Assembly: GCF_004122145.1 (NCBI RefSeq)
Contig: NZ_SBKQ01000003.1
Coordinates: 248,001-312,000 of the forward strand
Length of the DNA: 64,000 bases
Direction: 5' to 3'
Source of the DNA: Flavobacterium piscinae
GTDB taxonomy: Bacteria > Bacteroidota > Bacteroidia > Flavobacteriales > Flavobacteriaceae
Under the pieces are notes generated by a model that worked only from the letters and a program-made list of their open reading frames with translations, made no database searches and was not told the DNA's origin. Below are positions 8,970-16,946 of this stretch, piece after piece. The translations under genes and the position numbers were made by a program. The stretch's first letter is position 1; every line of letters starts with the position of its first letter.

Positions 8970-9614
8970 CTATTTTTCCCCTTCCCATTCTGCATAAAAT
9001 TGGCTCAAAAATGTTTCCATAAAACGGTGACGTTCTTGAGCTAATTTTTTTCCGGTTTTGGTATTCATTTTATTTTTTAGAAGTAAGAGTTTTTCATAAA
9101 AATGATTTAAAGTGGGAGATAAATTTTTCTTATATTCTTCTTTAGTCATATCTAATTTTGGTGCAATTAAAGGGTTATATAACTGTTGGTTTCTATATCC
9201 GCCATAATTAAAAGCTCTCGCAATTCCAATAGCTCCCAAGGCATCCAATCGGTCAGCATCTTGCACAATTTCTAATTCTTTGGATGAAAAAGTTTTTTCA
9301 AAATTTCCGCCTTTGAACGAAATATTTTTGATGATTTGGACAACATGATCTATAATTTCTTCAGATACATTTTCACTTTCTAAAAATGTTCGGGCTATTT
9401 TTGGACCAATTTCTTCGTCTCCATCATGAAATTTTGAATCGGCTATATCGTGTAATAAAGATCCTAATTTTACAACGGTGACATCACAAACTTCTTCTTG
9501 GGAAATTAATATTGCATTTTTATAAACCCGCTCAATATGGAACCAGTCGTGACCACCTTCGGCATGTTGAAGTTGTTGTTTTACAAAAAGAATGGTTTTA
9601 TCAATAAGTGTCAT
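8970..9614 (-). CDS. HD-domain phosphohydrolase
   Basis: This protein of 214 residues belongs to the small HD-hydrolase group (YedJ/PqqF-like). The metal ligands are visible as His26 in GHDWFHIERV, His55-Asp56 in SLLHDIAD, and the later Asp in VQDADRLDALGAIG. The start is ATG 9614 (MTLIDKTILF); a longer frame to 9644 overlaps the desaturase gene. It ends the leftward operon plsC-desaturase-HD, two bases after the desaturase stop. The substrate is unknown; nucleotide or phosphate-ester hydrolysis is typical of the family. Confidence 0.88.
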   Translation of the reverse strand: MTLIDKTILFVKQQLQHAEGGHDWFHIERVYKNAILISQEEVCDVTVVKLGSLLHDIADSKFHDGDEEIGPKIARTFLESENVSEEIIDHVVQIIKNISFKGGNFEKTFSSKELEIVQDADRLDALGAIGIARAFNYGGYRNQQLYNPLIAPKLDMTKEEYKKNLSPTLNHFYEKLLLLKNKMNTKTGKKLAQERHRFMETFLSQFYAEWEGEK

Positions 9615-9616
9615 TT

Positions 9617-10606
9617 TTATTTTACCAAGGCCGGTTGCACCCATTTAAATACATTTTCAACTTCCGGAATAACCAAACGTTCCGAAATTTTAGCCATTCT
9701 GGCAGGGAGTTTCATTAGATAATCGCGGGCTTTTTCGGCTTCATCTGTTAGACCGTTGATTTTATCAATTTCCCATTTGCCAACAAGTTTTTGAAGAATT
9801 TCTACATAATCAGAAGCTGTATAAACGCCAATTCGCTGAGCCGAGTCGGAAAAATGTTCAAATGCAGAACTGATTTTTTGACCTGATTCACGAAGAAAAT
9901 GAGCAGGCATCACTATTTTTTGCTTCATCATGTATTGAAACGCCAACATCATTTCGCTCGGATCTACTTTAAAAATCTGATTCACAAATTCACCATAAGC
10001 ATGATGATGACGCATTTCATCACCGGCAATCAACTTACACATTTTCGAAAGTTTCTTATCTCCAAATTTTTTGGCAATTTGCGAAACGCGATTATGGGAA
10101 ATATAAGTAGCTAACTCCTGAAAACTGGTATAAACAAAGTTTTTATAAGGGTCTTTCCCGGTGCCAATATCAAAACCATCATTTATTAAATGTTGGGTAG
10201 TCATTTCAATTTCACGCATATTCACACGCCCGGACAAATAAAGATATTTATTCAACACATCACCGTGACGGTTTTCTTCACCCGTCCAATGTTTAACCCA
10301 TTTCGACCAGCCGTTTCGGCCTTCACTATCTACACCTTCCACTTCGGTTAACCAGGATTCATAGGTTGGCAAAGCTTCTTCTGTGATGGTATCTCCTACC
10401 AAAACTACCCAAAAATCATAAGGCAATTCTTTGGCAATTTCACGCAACTCGGTAACATCTTCAAAAAAAGTTTCATTTTCAGAATCCGGTAACAAATCAG
10501 AAGGTTGCCATATTTTTTCTACCGGAATCAAAAAATCATTCATAAATGAATCTACTTTCTTTTCCAATAATTGCATTACTTCTAAACGAATGTTTTTTAT
10601 AGACAT
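9617..10606 (-). CDS. Acyl-[acyl-carrier-protein] desaturase (soluble diiron type)
   Basis: This 329-residue soluble enzyme puts a double bond into acyl-ACP using O2 and ferredoxin. The diiron ligands fit the plant stearoyl-ACP desaturase fold: an early Glu near residue 76, EENRH (Glu111, His114), the mid-chain Glu in FQELATYISHNR (Glu164), and GDEMRHHHAY (Glu197, His200). It stands between plsC and an HD hydrolase on the same strand, three bases after the plsC stop. The context points to membrane-lipid unsaturation, for example in cold adaptation, which is inference. Confidence 0.93.
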   Translation of the reverse strand: MSIKNIRLEVMQLLEKKVDSFMNDFLIPVEKIWQPSDLLPDSENETFFEDVTELREIAKELPYDFWVVLVGDTITEEALPTYESWLTEVEGVDSEGRNGWSKWVKHWTGEENRHGDVLNKYLYLSGRVNMREIEMTTQHLINDGFDIGTGKDPYKNFVYTSFQELATYISHNRVSQIAKKFGDKKLSKMCKLIAGDEMRHHHAYGEFVNQIFKVDPSEMMLAFQYMMKQKIVMPAHFLRESGQKISSAFEHFSDSAQRIGVYTASDYVEILQKLVGKWEIDKINGLTDEAEKARDYLMKLPARMAKISERLVIPEVENVFKWVQPALVK

Positions 10607-10609
10607 GTT

Positions 10610-11344
10610 TTAATTTTTTATTCCGTTTACTACGGCATTTTCAGTTCTTTCCATTATTTGTTCAAATGGGATTCCATTAATTGGAAATGGATCTTGGATA
10701 GTAAATGTTAATCTGTTTCCTAATCCCATAGGAAATTGACCAAAACGAACCATTTTCCATGAATTATTGATTGAAATGGGCACAATGTAGGCCGAAGGGG
10801 CATATTTACATAAAATTTTCAATCCGTTTTCTGAAAACTTTTTTGGCACACCTGTTTTACTTCTTGTTCCTTCGGGAAAAATTACGGTAGAACGATTGTT
10901 TTTTTCAATATACTCTGCCATTTCTTTGATAGCCGGTAGAGCTTGTTTGGGATCTTTTCTGTCTATTAAAACGGAGCCCCCATGTCTTAAATTGTATGAA
11001 ACACTCGGAATGCCTTTTCCTAATTCTTTTTTACTGATAAATTTTGGATGCCAATCTCGCATAAACCAAATAATTGGCGGAATATCATACAAACTCTGAT
11101 GATTGGCAACAATGATTAACGGAACACCTTTGGGTAATTTATCTCTGTTTTGAAAATCATAAGTAGTCCCAAGTAAATGAGTTGTTCGTACCAAAAAAAA
11201 ATTCAAAACACTTACACTTTTTTTGTGAGCTTCGTAACCAAACCAATTGAAACAAACCCATTGAATAGGATGAAATACACACAAGAATGACCCAAAAAGG
11301 AAGTAATAAATGACTGAAATCGGATAAGAAATGAATTTTTGCAT
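10610..11344 (-). CDS. plsC: 1-acyl-sn-glycerol-3-phosphate acyltransferase
   Basis: This inner-membrane enzyme acylates lysophosphatidate to phosphatidate. The 244-residue protein has an N-terminal hydrophobic segment (residues about 8-30), the catalytic NHQSLYD (His82, Asp87), the substrate motif FPEGTRSKTG, and a later YIVPISI block. It is the first gene of a three-gene lipid operon and has a good -7 box 18 bases upstream. It could act on other lyso-lipids, since the genome may hold several paralogues; the acyltransferase class is certain. Confidence 0.92.
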   Translation of the reverse strand: MQKFISYPISVIYYFLFGSFLCVFHPIQWVCFNWFGYEAHKKSVSVLNFFLVRTTHLLGTTYDFQNRDKLPKGVPLIIVANHQSLYDIPPIIWFMRDWHPKFISKKELGKGIPSVSYNLRHGGSVLIDRKDPKQALPAIKEMAEYIEKNNRSTVIFPEGTRSKTGVPKKFSENGLKILCKYAPSAYIVPISINNSWKMVRFGQFPMGLGNRLTFTIQDPFPINGIPFEQIMERTENAVVNGIKN

Positions 11345-11362
11345 TGTGTTTAGAAATCATCG

Positions 11363-11370
11363 CAAAAGTA
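11363..11370 (-). promoter_or_regulatory. Bacteroidota -7 box of the plsC-desaturase-HD operon
   Basis: The minus strand reads TACTTTTG, an exact TAnnTTTG, 18 bases before the plsC ATG. No -33 TTG at the usual spacing was found. Confidence 0.5.
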
Positions 11371-11480
11371 TGAAAACCTTTTCAGTAAAAATGTTTTCTT
11401 TTTGAGTAAAATAAATTATTAACAATTGAAAAAAATAGTATTTTTACAAACTATATATAACAATTTAAAGCCACATTATT

Positions 11481-12482
11481 ATGAGTACAGAAAAAGAAGC
11501 AAAATTAAAAGCCTTGCAATTAACATTAGACAAATTAGACAAAACCTACGGAAAAGGTACTGTCATGAAGATGGGAGACAAAGCAGTAGAAGAAGTTGAT
11601 AGTATTTCTTCCGGTTCATTAGGTCTCGATTTAGCCTTAGGAGTTAACGGTTATCCGAAAGGAAGAATTATAGAAATTTATGGTCCTGAATCTTCCGGAA
11701 AAACAACATTGACACTTCATGCGATAGCCGAAGCTCAAAAAGCCGGTGGAATTGCTGCATTTATTGATGCTGAGCATGCTTTTGACAGAAATTATGCTGA
11801 AAAATTAGGTGTTGATATTGAAAATTTAATCATTTCGCAACCGGATAATGGTGAACAAGCTCTGGAAATTGCCGAAAACCTTATTCGTTCAGGTGCTATT
11901 GATATCGTTGTAATCGACTCGGTTGCTGCTTTAACACCAAAAAGTGAAATTGAAGGAGAAATGGGTGATTCAAAAATGGGATTACACGCCCGTTTGATGT
12001 CCCAAGCATTGAGAAAGCTGACTGCCACTATTAGCAAAACACACTGTACCGTTTTCTTTATCAATCAATTAAGAGAAAAAATAGGGGTGATGTTTGGAAA
12101 TCCCGAAACGACAACCGGAGGAAATGCTTTAAAGTTTTATGCATCCATTCGTTTAGATATCAGAAGATCATCACAAATTAAAGACGGTGAAAACGTAATT
12201 GGAAACCGAACCAAAGTAAAAGTTGTTAAAAACAAAGTTGCTCCTCCATTTAGAACAGCCGAGTTTGACATTATGTATGGAGAAGGCGTTTCCAAAACAG
12301 GAGAAATTTTGGATTTAGCAGTTGAATTTGAAATCATTAAAAAAGCAGGTTCTTGGTTTAGCTATGGAGAAACAAAATTAGGTCAAGGGCGTGATGCGGT
12401 AAAAGCTCTCATCAAAGACAATCCTGAATTAGCCGAAGAGTTAGAATTAAAAATTAAAGAAAAAATTAAAGAAACAGAATAA
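11481..12482 (+). CDS. recA: Recombinase RecA
   Basis: RecA carries out strand exchange in homologous recombination and activates SOS self-cleavage where LexA exists. The protein has 333 residues, with Walker [11 protein letters not shown], Walker [11 protein letters not shown], the L1/L2 DNA-binding loops (including [22 protein letters not shown]), and an acidic-basic C-terminal tail. A near-consensus -7 box (TATTTTTA at 11439-11446) lies 35 bases before the ATG. I saw no LexA-type operator there. It is a single-gene unit closed by a strong terminator. Confidence 0.98.
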   Translation: MSTEKEAKLKALQLTLDKLDKTYGKGTVMKMGDKAVEEVDSISSGSLGLDLALGVNGYPKGRIIEIYGPESSGKTTLTLHAIAEAQKAGGIAAFIDAEHAFDRNYAEKLGVDIENLIISQPDNGEQALEIAENLIRSGAIDIVVIDSVAALTPKSEIEGEMGDSKMGLHARLMSQALRKLTATISKTHCTVFFINQLREKIGVMFGNPETTTGGNALKFYASIRLDIRRSSQIKDGENVIGNRTKVKVVKNKVAPPFRTAEFDIMYGEGVSKTGEILDLAVEFEIIKKAGSWFSYGETKLGQGRDAVKALIKDNPELAEELELKIKEKIKETE

Positions 12483-12487
12483 AAACT

Positions 12488-12513
12488 AAACCCGAAAAAT
12501 TTCGGGTTTTTTT
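12488..12513 (+). terminator. Intrinsic terminator of recA
   Basis: CCCGAA (12491-12496) pairs with TTCGGG (12501-12506), flanked by A and T runs and followed by seven T. It begins within ten bases of the recA stop. Confidence 0.88.
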
Positions 12514-12575
12514 GTGTTTGCAACGCAACCTTTTGAAAAATTAAGCATCTACTACATATTAATAAAAGTTAAATT

Positions 12576-12992
12576 ATGAAAAAATTTATTTTGTTATTAT
12601 TTGCGTTCACATTGACAACTTCATGTGATATCACAGAGGATGACAGACCTAATTTTCACTATGAAATTCTTGCCGTTGAAGATTTTGAAATTCCGGACAC
12701 TTTTGATTATTTGAGTACACACGAAATTAAGTTGTATTATAAACTCCCATCAAATTGTCACACGTTCGGAGGTATATATTTTGAACGATTTCTAAATGAA
12801 AGAACTGTAGGCATTCAAAGTATTGTGACAAACAGGGCAAATTGCCTTGCAAATGAAGACGAATTGCTTGAAACATCATTTAATTTTGAAGTAATCAGTA
12901 AAGAAAATTATTTATTTAAGTTTTATAAAGGTAAAGATGCAAATGGAAATAATATTTTCGAAGAAGTAGAAATTCCGGTTAATAGTGATTAA
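12576..12992 (+). CDS. Hypothetical lipoprotein
   Basis: The 138-residue protein has a lipoprotein signal (MKKFILLLFAFTLTTSC, Cys17 as lipidation site) and a short acidic stretch DITEDDRP of the kind that sends Bacteroidota lipoproteins to the outer membrane or surface. The mature part is likely a small beta-sandwich with two further Cys (in SNCHTFGG and RANCLAN) that could form a disulfide. I do not recognise a named family. It ends 24 bases before the sigma-factor gene and may share its transcript. Confidence 0.7.
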   Translation: MKKFILLLFAFTLTTSCDITEDDRPNFHYEILAVEDFEIPDTFDYLSTHEIKLYYKLPSNCHTFGGIYFERFLNERTVGIQSIVTNRANCLANEDELLETSFNFEVISKENYLFKFYKGKDANGNNIFEEVEIPVNSD

Positions 12993-13016
12993 AAACACAA
13001 TTGAAAACCTTTGCGA

Positions 13017-13559
13017 GTGAATCTAGAACTACTCATACATGAATGCAAAAGCAACAATACTAAAGCACAAGAACAATTATTTAGATTATTATCTCCTAAG
13101 TTGTTTAGTGTTTGTATCAAGTATTCTAAAAACTATGTAGAAGCTCAAGATAATTTGCAAGATGGGTTTTTAATTATTTTTAATAAAATTCATCAATTTG
13201 ATAATAAAGGTTCGTTTGAAGGTTGGGCTAAAAGGGTTATGATTAACAACATTCTTCAAAAATACAGAACACAAGGTGTTTTTGAAATTGTAAGTGAAAA
13301 CTATCCCGACGTGGTTGATGTCGAAGTAGATGAAGAAACCGTAACGATGGAATTTTTAACCAAAATAATTCAGGAATTACCGGACAAATATCGCTTAGTT
13401 TTTAATTTATATGTTTTGGACAATTATTCTCACAAAGAAATTGCAGTTATGCTCAATATTTCGGAAGGAACATCAAAATCTAATTTGTCGAGAGCAAGAA
13501 CGATTTTAAAAGAAAAAATAGAATATAAGGCGTCGAATGAAATGAATGAAGCCAAATGA
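13017..13559 (+). CDS. ECF-type RNA polymerase sigma factor
   Basis: This is an extracytoplasmic-function sigma-70 factor of about 180 residues. Region 2 is visible as LFSVCIKYSKNYVEAQDNLQ then FLIIFNKIHQFD and FEGWAKRVMINNILQKYR. Region 4 is LPDKYRLVFNLYVLDNYSHK with the helix-turn-helix EIAVMLNISEGTSKSNLSRA. The start is a GTG at 13017, or an in-frame TTG at 13011; no ATG fits. It overlaps the next gene by four bases (ATGA), and that product has the layout of its anti-sigma factor. It belongs to the Bacteroidota ECF groups paired with membrane anti-sigmas; the regulon is unknown. Confidence 0.92.
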   Translation: MNLELLIHECKSNNTKAQEQLFRLLSPKLFSVCIKYSKNYVEAQDNLQDGFLIIFNKIHQFDNKGSFEGWAKRVMINNILQKYRTQGVFEIVSENYPDVVDVEVDEETVTMEFLTKIIQELPDKYRLVFNLYVLDNYSHKEIAVMLNISEGTSKSNLSRARTILKEKIEYKASNEMNEAK

Positions 13560-15130
13560 AAGATAAAAAGAATTTAGACCGTTTGTTTCAAGAACAATTC
13601 AAGGATTTTGAAGAAATTCCACCGGAAATTGTTTGGAAAAACATCGAAGCAGAACTTACTAAAAAGAAAAAAAGAAGAATCATCCCGCTGTGGTATAAAC
13701 TCTCGGGTGTTGCCGCTTTGCTAATTTTTGGTTTTTTAGGAACTCGAGCACTATTAGATCAATCAAAAATTGAAATTACCAATCCGGTAGTAATTGAAGA
13801 AAAAGTCAATTCAAAAGAAAGTCAAAATAATATTGTTGATTCAGACGAAAAAAACAATCAAAATCAATTGAATTCTGTTGAAAATGATTCAATTAAATTA
13901 AATAGTAATTCAGAAAAACAATTGTTTTCTAACGATGAAGCTGTGGCTAATGGAAATTTAAACACAGAAAAAGCTTCCAAAAAAGAAAATAATCAAAACG
14001 GTAGCAGTAAAGTAAACCAAAAAAATAAAGAAAATTTAGGATTAGTTTCAAATTCTACCAATAAAACAAAACAAAACAATCAAGAAACCAAAATCAATTC
14101 AATTAAAACAAATGATTCGGAATTTGTTGACAATTCAAACACTAAATTAAAAACAAATTCTGAAACAGAAAAAGCAACAGTTGATGCGAATTTGAATAAT
14201 CAAAAAACACAACAATCAGAAAAGAATAAAACCGAAATTTTATCAGAAAAAAATATTAATAAAAACGAGAAACAATTTGTATTGGAAGATCATTCCGCTA
14301 AAATTGATAAAAATAAAATTGATTCTGCTGCTGTTGCATCACTAAATACAACAAAAGAAGAATTGAATACGTTGGGAGAATTGCTAAAAGAAAAAGAAAA
14401 AGATCAAAAACCTAAAGTTGAACCTAAAGAAAACAAATGGCAGATTACCTCAAATGTTGCTCCTGTTTATTTAGGTTCATCTTCCAACGGTTCTCCAATC
14501 GACAGTCAATTTGCAAATAACAATAAAGAATACCAAAACACAATGAGTTATGGTCTAGGCGTGAATTATGATGTAAGTAAAAAACTAACGCTTAGAACAG
14601 GCATTAACAAAGTTAATTTTGAATACCTTACCAATGATATCGAATTTTATGCCTCACTTCAAGGTCGCCCTATGGCTTCCTTAAGTTCTGTGACTAATTC
14701 AAATGCGGCACCCATTGTTGTTCAAAACGCAAATTTTGCCAGTACAGAAGCTTTTGTTGGTTCAACCAAACAAGGATCAATCGAACAAAGTATGGAATAT
14801 TATGAGATTCCTTTAGAACTATCTTATAAAGTACTCAATAAAAAATTTGGAATAGATGTCATTGGCGGATTTAGTACGCTGTTGTTAAATAATAATAATT
14901 TAATGGTGGTTTCCGATGGTTTTTCTGCCGAATTAGGCAAAGCAAACAACCTGAATTCCGTTCATTTTAGCACAAATGTTGGACTTGGTTTTCGATATCG
15001 TTTTTGGAAGTCATTCCAAGCGAATTTTGAACCTACCTTTAAATATCAACTCAACACGTTTAGCCGTAACGATGGAGGATTTAGGCCCTATTTTATTGGT
15101 TTATATTCCGGTGTTAGCTATCGTTTTTAA
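13556..15130 (+). CDS. Predicted dual-membrane-spanning anti-sigma factor with C-terminal outer-membrane beta-barrel
   Basis: The 524-residue protein has four zones. Residues 1-44 are a charged cytoplasmic head (DRLFQEQFKDFEEIPPEIVW) of the type found on membrane anti-sigmas. Residues about 45-65 are one membrane helix (GVAALLIFGFLGTRALL). Residues about 70-290 are a low-complexity linker rich in Asn, Lys, Ser, Glu and Thr. Residues about 293-524 are an alternating-strand beta-barrel ending in an aromatic (SGVSYRF). A protein built so can run from cytoplasm through the inner membrane and periplasm into the outer membrane. Barrel anti-sigma factors of this design (Dma) were described in Bacteroides. 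Its gene overlaps the ECF sigma gene. There is no signal peptide, in keeping with this topology. Confidence 0.8.
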   Translation: MKDKKNLDRLFQEQFKDFEEIPPEIVWKNIEAELTKKKKRRIIPLWYKLSGVAALLIFGFLGTRALLDQSKIEITNPVVIEEKVNSKESQNNIVDSDEKNNQNQLNSVENDSIKLNSNSEKQLFSNDEAVANGNLNTEKASKKENNQNGSSKVNQKNKENLGLVSNSTNKTKQNNQETKINSIKTNDSEFVDNSNTKLKTNSETEKATVDANLNNQKTQQSEKNKTEILSEKNINKNEKQFVLEDHSAKIDKNKIDSAAVASLNTTKEELNTLGELLKEKEKDQKPKVEPKENKWQITSNVAPVYLGSSSNGSPIDSQFANNNKEYQNTMSYGLGVNYDVSKKLTLRTGINKVNFEYLTNDIEFYASLQGRPMASLSSVTNSNAAPIVVQNANFASTEAFVGSTKQGSIEQSMEYYEIPLELSYKVLNKKFGIDVIGGFSTLLLNNNNLMVVSDGFSAELGKANNLNSVHFSTNVGLGFRYRFWKSFQANFEPTFKYQLNTFSRNDGGFRPYFIGLYSGVSYRF

Positions 15131-15182
15131 GACATAAGCTTATTGGTTTGGCTTAAAATGTTTTAGTTTTTTAGTTAAGTTC

Positions 15183-15212
15183 GTTATTACTTTTACTGCC
15201 ATCAGTAATAAC
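15183..15212. repeat. 9-bp perfect inverted repeat after the anti-sigma gene
   Basis: GTTATTACT (15183-15191) and AGTAATAAC (15204-15212) are exact inverse complements around a 12-base loop. It sits just before the separate terminator at 15219, without a T run of its own. Confidence 0.7.
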
Positions 15213-15218
15213 AAAGAT

Positions 15219-15252
15219 AAAAGAGCACTTCCGGTTTTGGTGCTCTTTTTTT
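15219..15252 (+). terminator. Intrinsic terminator of the sigma/anti-sigma unit
   Basis: AAAAGAGCAC (15219-15228) pairs with GTGCTCTTTT (15240-15249), followed by more T. It separates the anti-sigma gene from the SnoaL-like gene at 15281. Confidence 0.88.
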
Positions 15253-15280
15253 GTATCTTTAACTTTCAAAATAAATTGAG

Positions 15281-15781
15281 ATGAAAACACACTTTATCAC
15301 ATTGTTAGTTGTTTTTGGTTGTTTAACTAAGCCAAATAATGAATTAGAAAAGAAAGAAATTGATACTGTTATCAATCAATGGCATAAGGCTGCAGCCGAA
15401 GCCAATTTTGATAATTATTTTGATTTAATGACTGAAGATGCTGTTTTTATTGGAACCGATGCCGCTGAAAATTGGAATAGAAAAGATTTTGAAGCTTTTT
15501 CAAAACCTTATTTTGATAAAGGTAAAGCATGGACTTTTCAGTCATTAGAGAGAAACATTTATGTTGATAAAAACAATGAAATTGCTTGGTTTGATGAACT
15601 ACTCAACACCTCATTCAAAATTTGTAGAGGTTCAGGTGTTTTAGAAAAAGTAAACGGAAAATGGAAAATCAAACATTATGTGCTCTCCATGACCATTCCA
15701 AATGAAACATCAGATAAAGTTATTGCCGTGAAAGATTCAATCGAATCCATCTACATTCAAAAATTAAAATCAAAAAAATAA
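15281..15781 (+). CDS. SnoaL/NTF2-like domain protein, secreted
   Basis: The 166-residue protein has an N-terminal hydrophobic signal segment ending near VVFGC (Cys14 might be lipidated, though the box is imperfect). One NTF2-like cone domain follows: INQWHKAAAEANFDNYF, the core FDLMTEDAVFIGTDAAENW, and the end strand GKWKIKHYVLSM. Such SnoaL_3/DUF4440-type proteins are often annotated as ketosteroid-isomerase-like, but the substrate is unknown. It appears as a single gene between the terminator at 15219 and the HMA-like gene. Confidence 0.78.
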   Translation: MKTHFITLLVVFGCLTKPNNELEKKEIDTVINQWHKAAAEANFDNYFDLMTEDAVFIGTDAAENWNRKDFEAFSKPYFDKGKAWTFQSLERNIYVDKNNEIAWFDELLNTSFKICRGSGVLEKVNGKWKIKHYVLSMTIPNETSDKVIAVKDSIESIYIQKLKSKK

Positions 15782-15847
15782 CTCTTTTATAAAACCAACC
15801 AGAAACTTTTCTCGTAACTAAGAAGAACAAACTCAAAATTCTTGGTT

Positions 15848-16285
15848 ATGAAAATTAACAGAAAAGTAAAAATCTTTCTAGGAAGCATTGCCGGAATTGT
15901 CTTCCTGCTCTTCTTAGTGCTTGTAGTTCACATCGCAACCGCAAAACCTGTTGAAGTAGATAATGCTACCATTCAAATTAGTAGAATTGACTTCAAAGAA
16001 CCCTTTGATTCTTTGAAGTCGAAAGAAATTCATAGAAACTTAAAATCGATTAACGGCGTAAAAAACATCAAAATTGTACCCGAAAAAGGAGTGGTTGTTT
16101 ACTTTCATGACAACCGAATTGCCAACTCAGAACAAGTTTTTGCACAACTCTCAGCCAAAGGAAACTACCAAGCAAAACGCTTTGTGATTTCGGATGAATT
16201 GGCCTCCAAAAAAGTGTGTCCGGCCATGAATACAAATAGCTTTAGCTATAAATTTTCCCGAAGAATCCAACGAATTTTTAATTAA
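15848..16285 (+). CDS. Membrane-anchored HMA-fold-like protein of unknown function
   Basis: The 145-residue protein (ATG 15848) has one N-terminal membrane helix (residues about 9-32). The following domain resembles the ferredoxin-like heavy-metal-associated fold in its order: NLKSINGVKNIKIVPEKG, then VVVYFHDNRIANSEQVFAQL and GNYQAKRF. The metal-binding CxxC is absent; one Cys lies near the end in KKVCPAMN. It is probably a periplasm-facing relative of copper chaperone domains with altered ligand chemistry. The gene ends 16 bases before the globin-like lipoprotein, suggesting an operon. Confidence 0.6.
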   Translation: MKINRKVKIFLGSIAGIVFLLFLVLVVHIATAKPVEVDNATIQISRIDFKEPFDSLKSKEIHRNLKSINGVKNIKIVPEKGVVVYFHDNRIANSEQVFAQLSAKGNYQAKRFVISDELASKKVCPAMNTNSFSYKFSRRIQRIFN

Positions 16286-16301
16286 CTTAAATAGAATTGT
16301 T

Positions 16302-16889
16302 ATGAAACATTTACCAAAATTATCCCTTTTTGCTTTCCTGCTTATTTCAGGATTTACATTCGTTTCTTGTAGTGACGACGACGATGCTGCAACACCTCCT
16401 ACAGAACTTACTCTTTATCAAAAATTAGGTGGGACCGCTATGGTTTCTGATCCAAACAATCCTAGCCAAATGATTGAACAAGGAAGGTTGTCTTACCGTT
16501 CTGTAGTTGACAGCACGATTACATTAATTGTGGCTGATATTGTGGCTGATTCTCAAGGAAACTTAGGAGCTCATTTTGCCCCAATTGTTAGTGAAGTGGT
16601 AGGCGGAAATACAACTAATGTTGCCGTATTAAGTAAAAACCTAACGGATTTCTTTTCAGCAAATACCGGTGGTGGTGCCACAAACACCTATTCCGGCTTA
16701 GGAATGGTTGCGGCTCATGACCCAGCTCAAAACCCAAGAATGGGCGTTAAAGCAAACGATGCCGACTATGATAAATTTATTGGCTACGTAGGTGCTGCAG
16801 CCGGTTTAAACGGAGTAACAGACCCAGCTTTAATTGGCGAAGTTGTTGACGTTTTAGAATCTCTTAGAGCACCTATTGTACAGGAATAA
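16302..16889 (+). CDS. Globin-like (truncated haemoglobin group I type) lipoprotein
   Basis: The 195-residue protein has a lipoprotein signal with Cys23 (TFVSC) followed by SDDDDAA, an acidic surface-export-like stretch. The mature part follows the truncated haemoglobin pattern: LTLYQKLGG at the start, a distal-region block around GAHFAPIV, then TYSGLGMVAAHDP with His139 as likely proximal haem ligand, KANDADYDKFIGYV, and the end VDVLESLRAPIV like the globin H helix. Most such globins are cytoplasmic, so a lipid-anchored one is unusual. It follows the HMA-like gene closely. Haem binding is predicted from alignment by eye, not shown. Confidence 0.72.
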   Translation: MKHLPKLSLFAFLLISGFTFVSCSDDDDAATPPTELTLYQKLGGTAMVSDPNNPSQMIEQGRLSYRSVVDSTITLIVADIVADSQGNLGAHFAPIVSEVVGGNTTNVAVLSKNLTDFFSANTGGGATNTYSGLGMVAAHDPAQNPRMGVKANDADYDKFIGYVGAAAGLNGVTDPALIGEVVDVLESLRAPIVQE

Positions 16890-16912
16890 ATATCTCCTAC
16901 TTTAACTGTGCC

Positions 16913-16945
16913 GAATCACCATACTTAATTTTAAGGTGGTGATTC
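16913..16945. terminator. Bidirectional terminator between the globin-like and epimerase genes
   Basis: GAATCACCA (16913-16921) pairs perfectly with TGGTGATTC (16937-16945), and the loop holds a further CTTAA/TTAAG pairing. Genes converge on it from both sides. Confidence 0.8.
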
Positions 16946-16946
16946 T

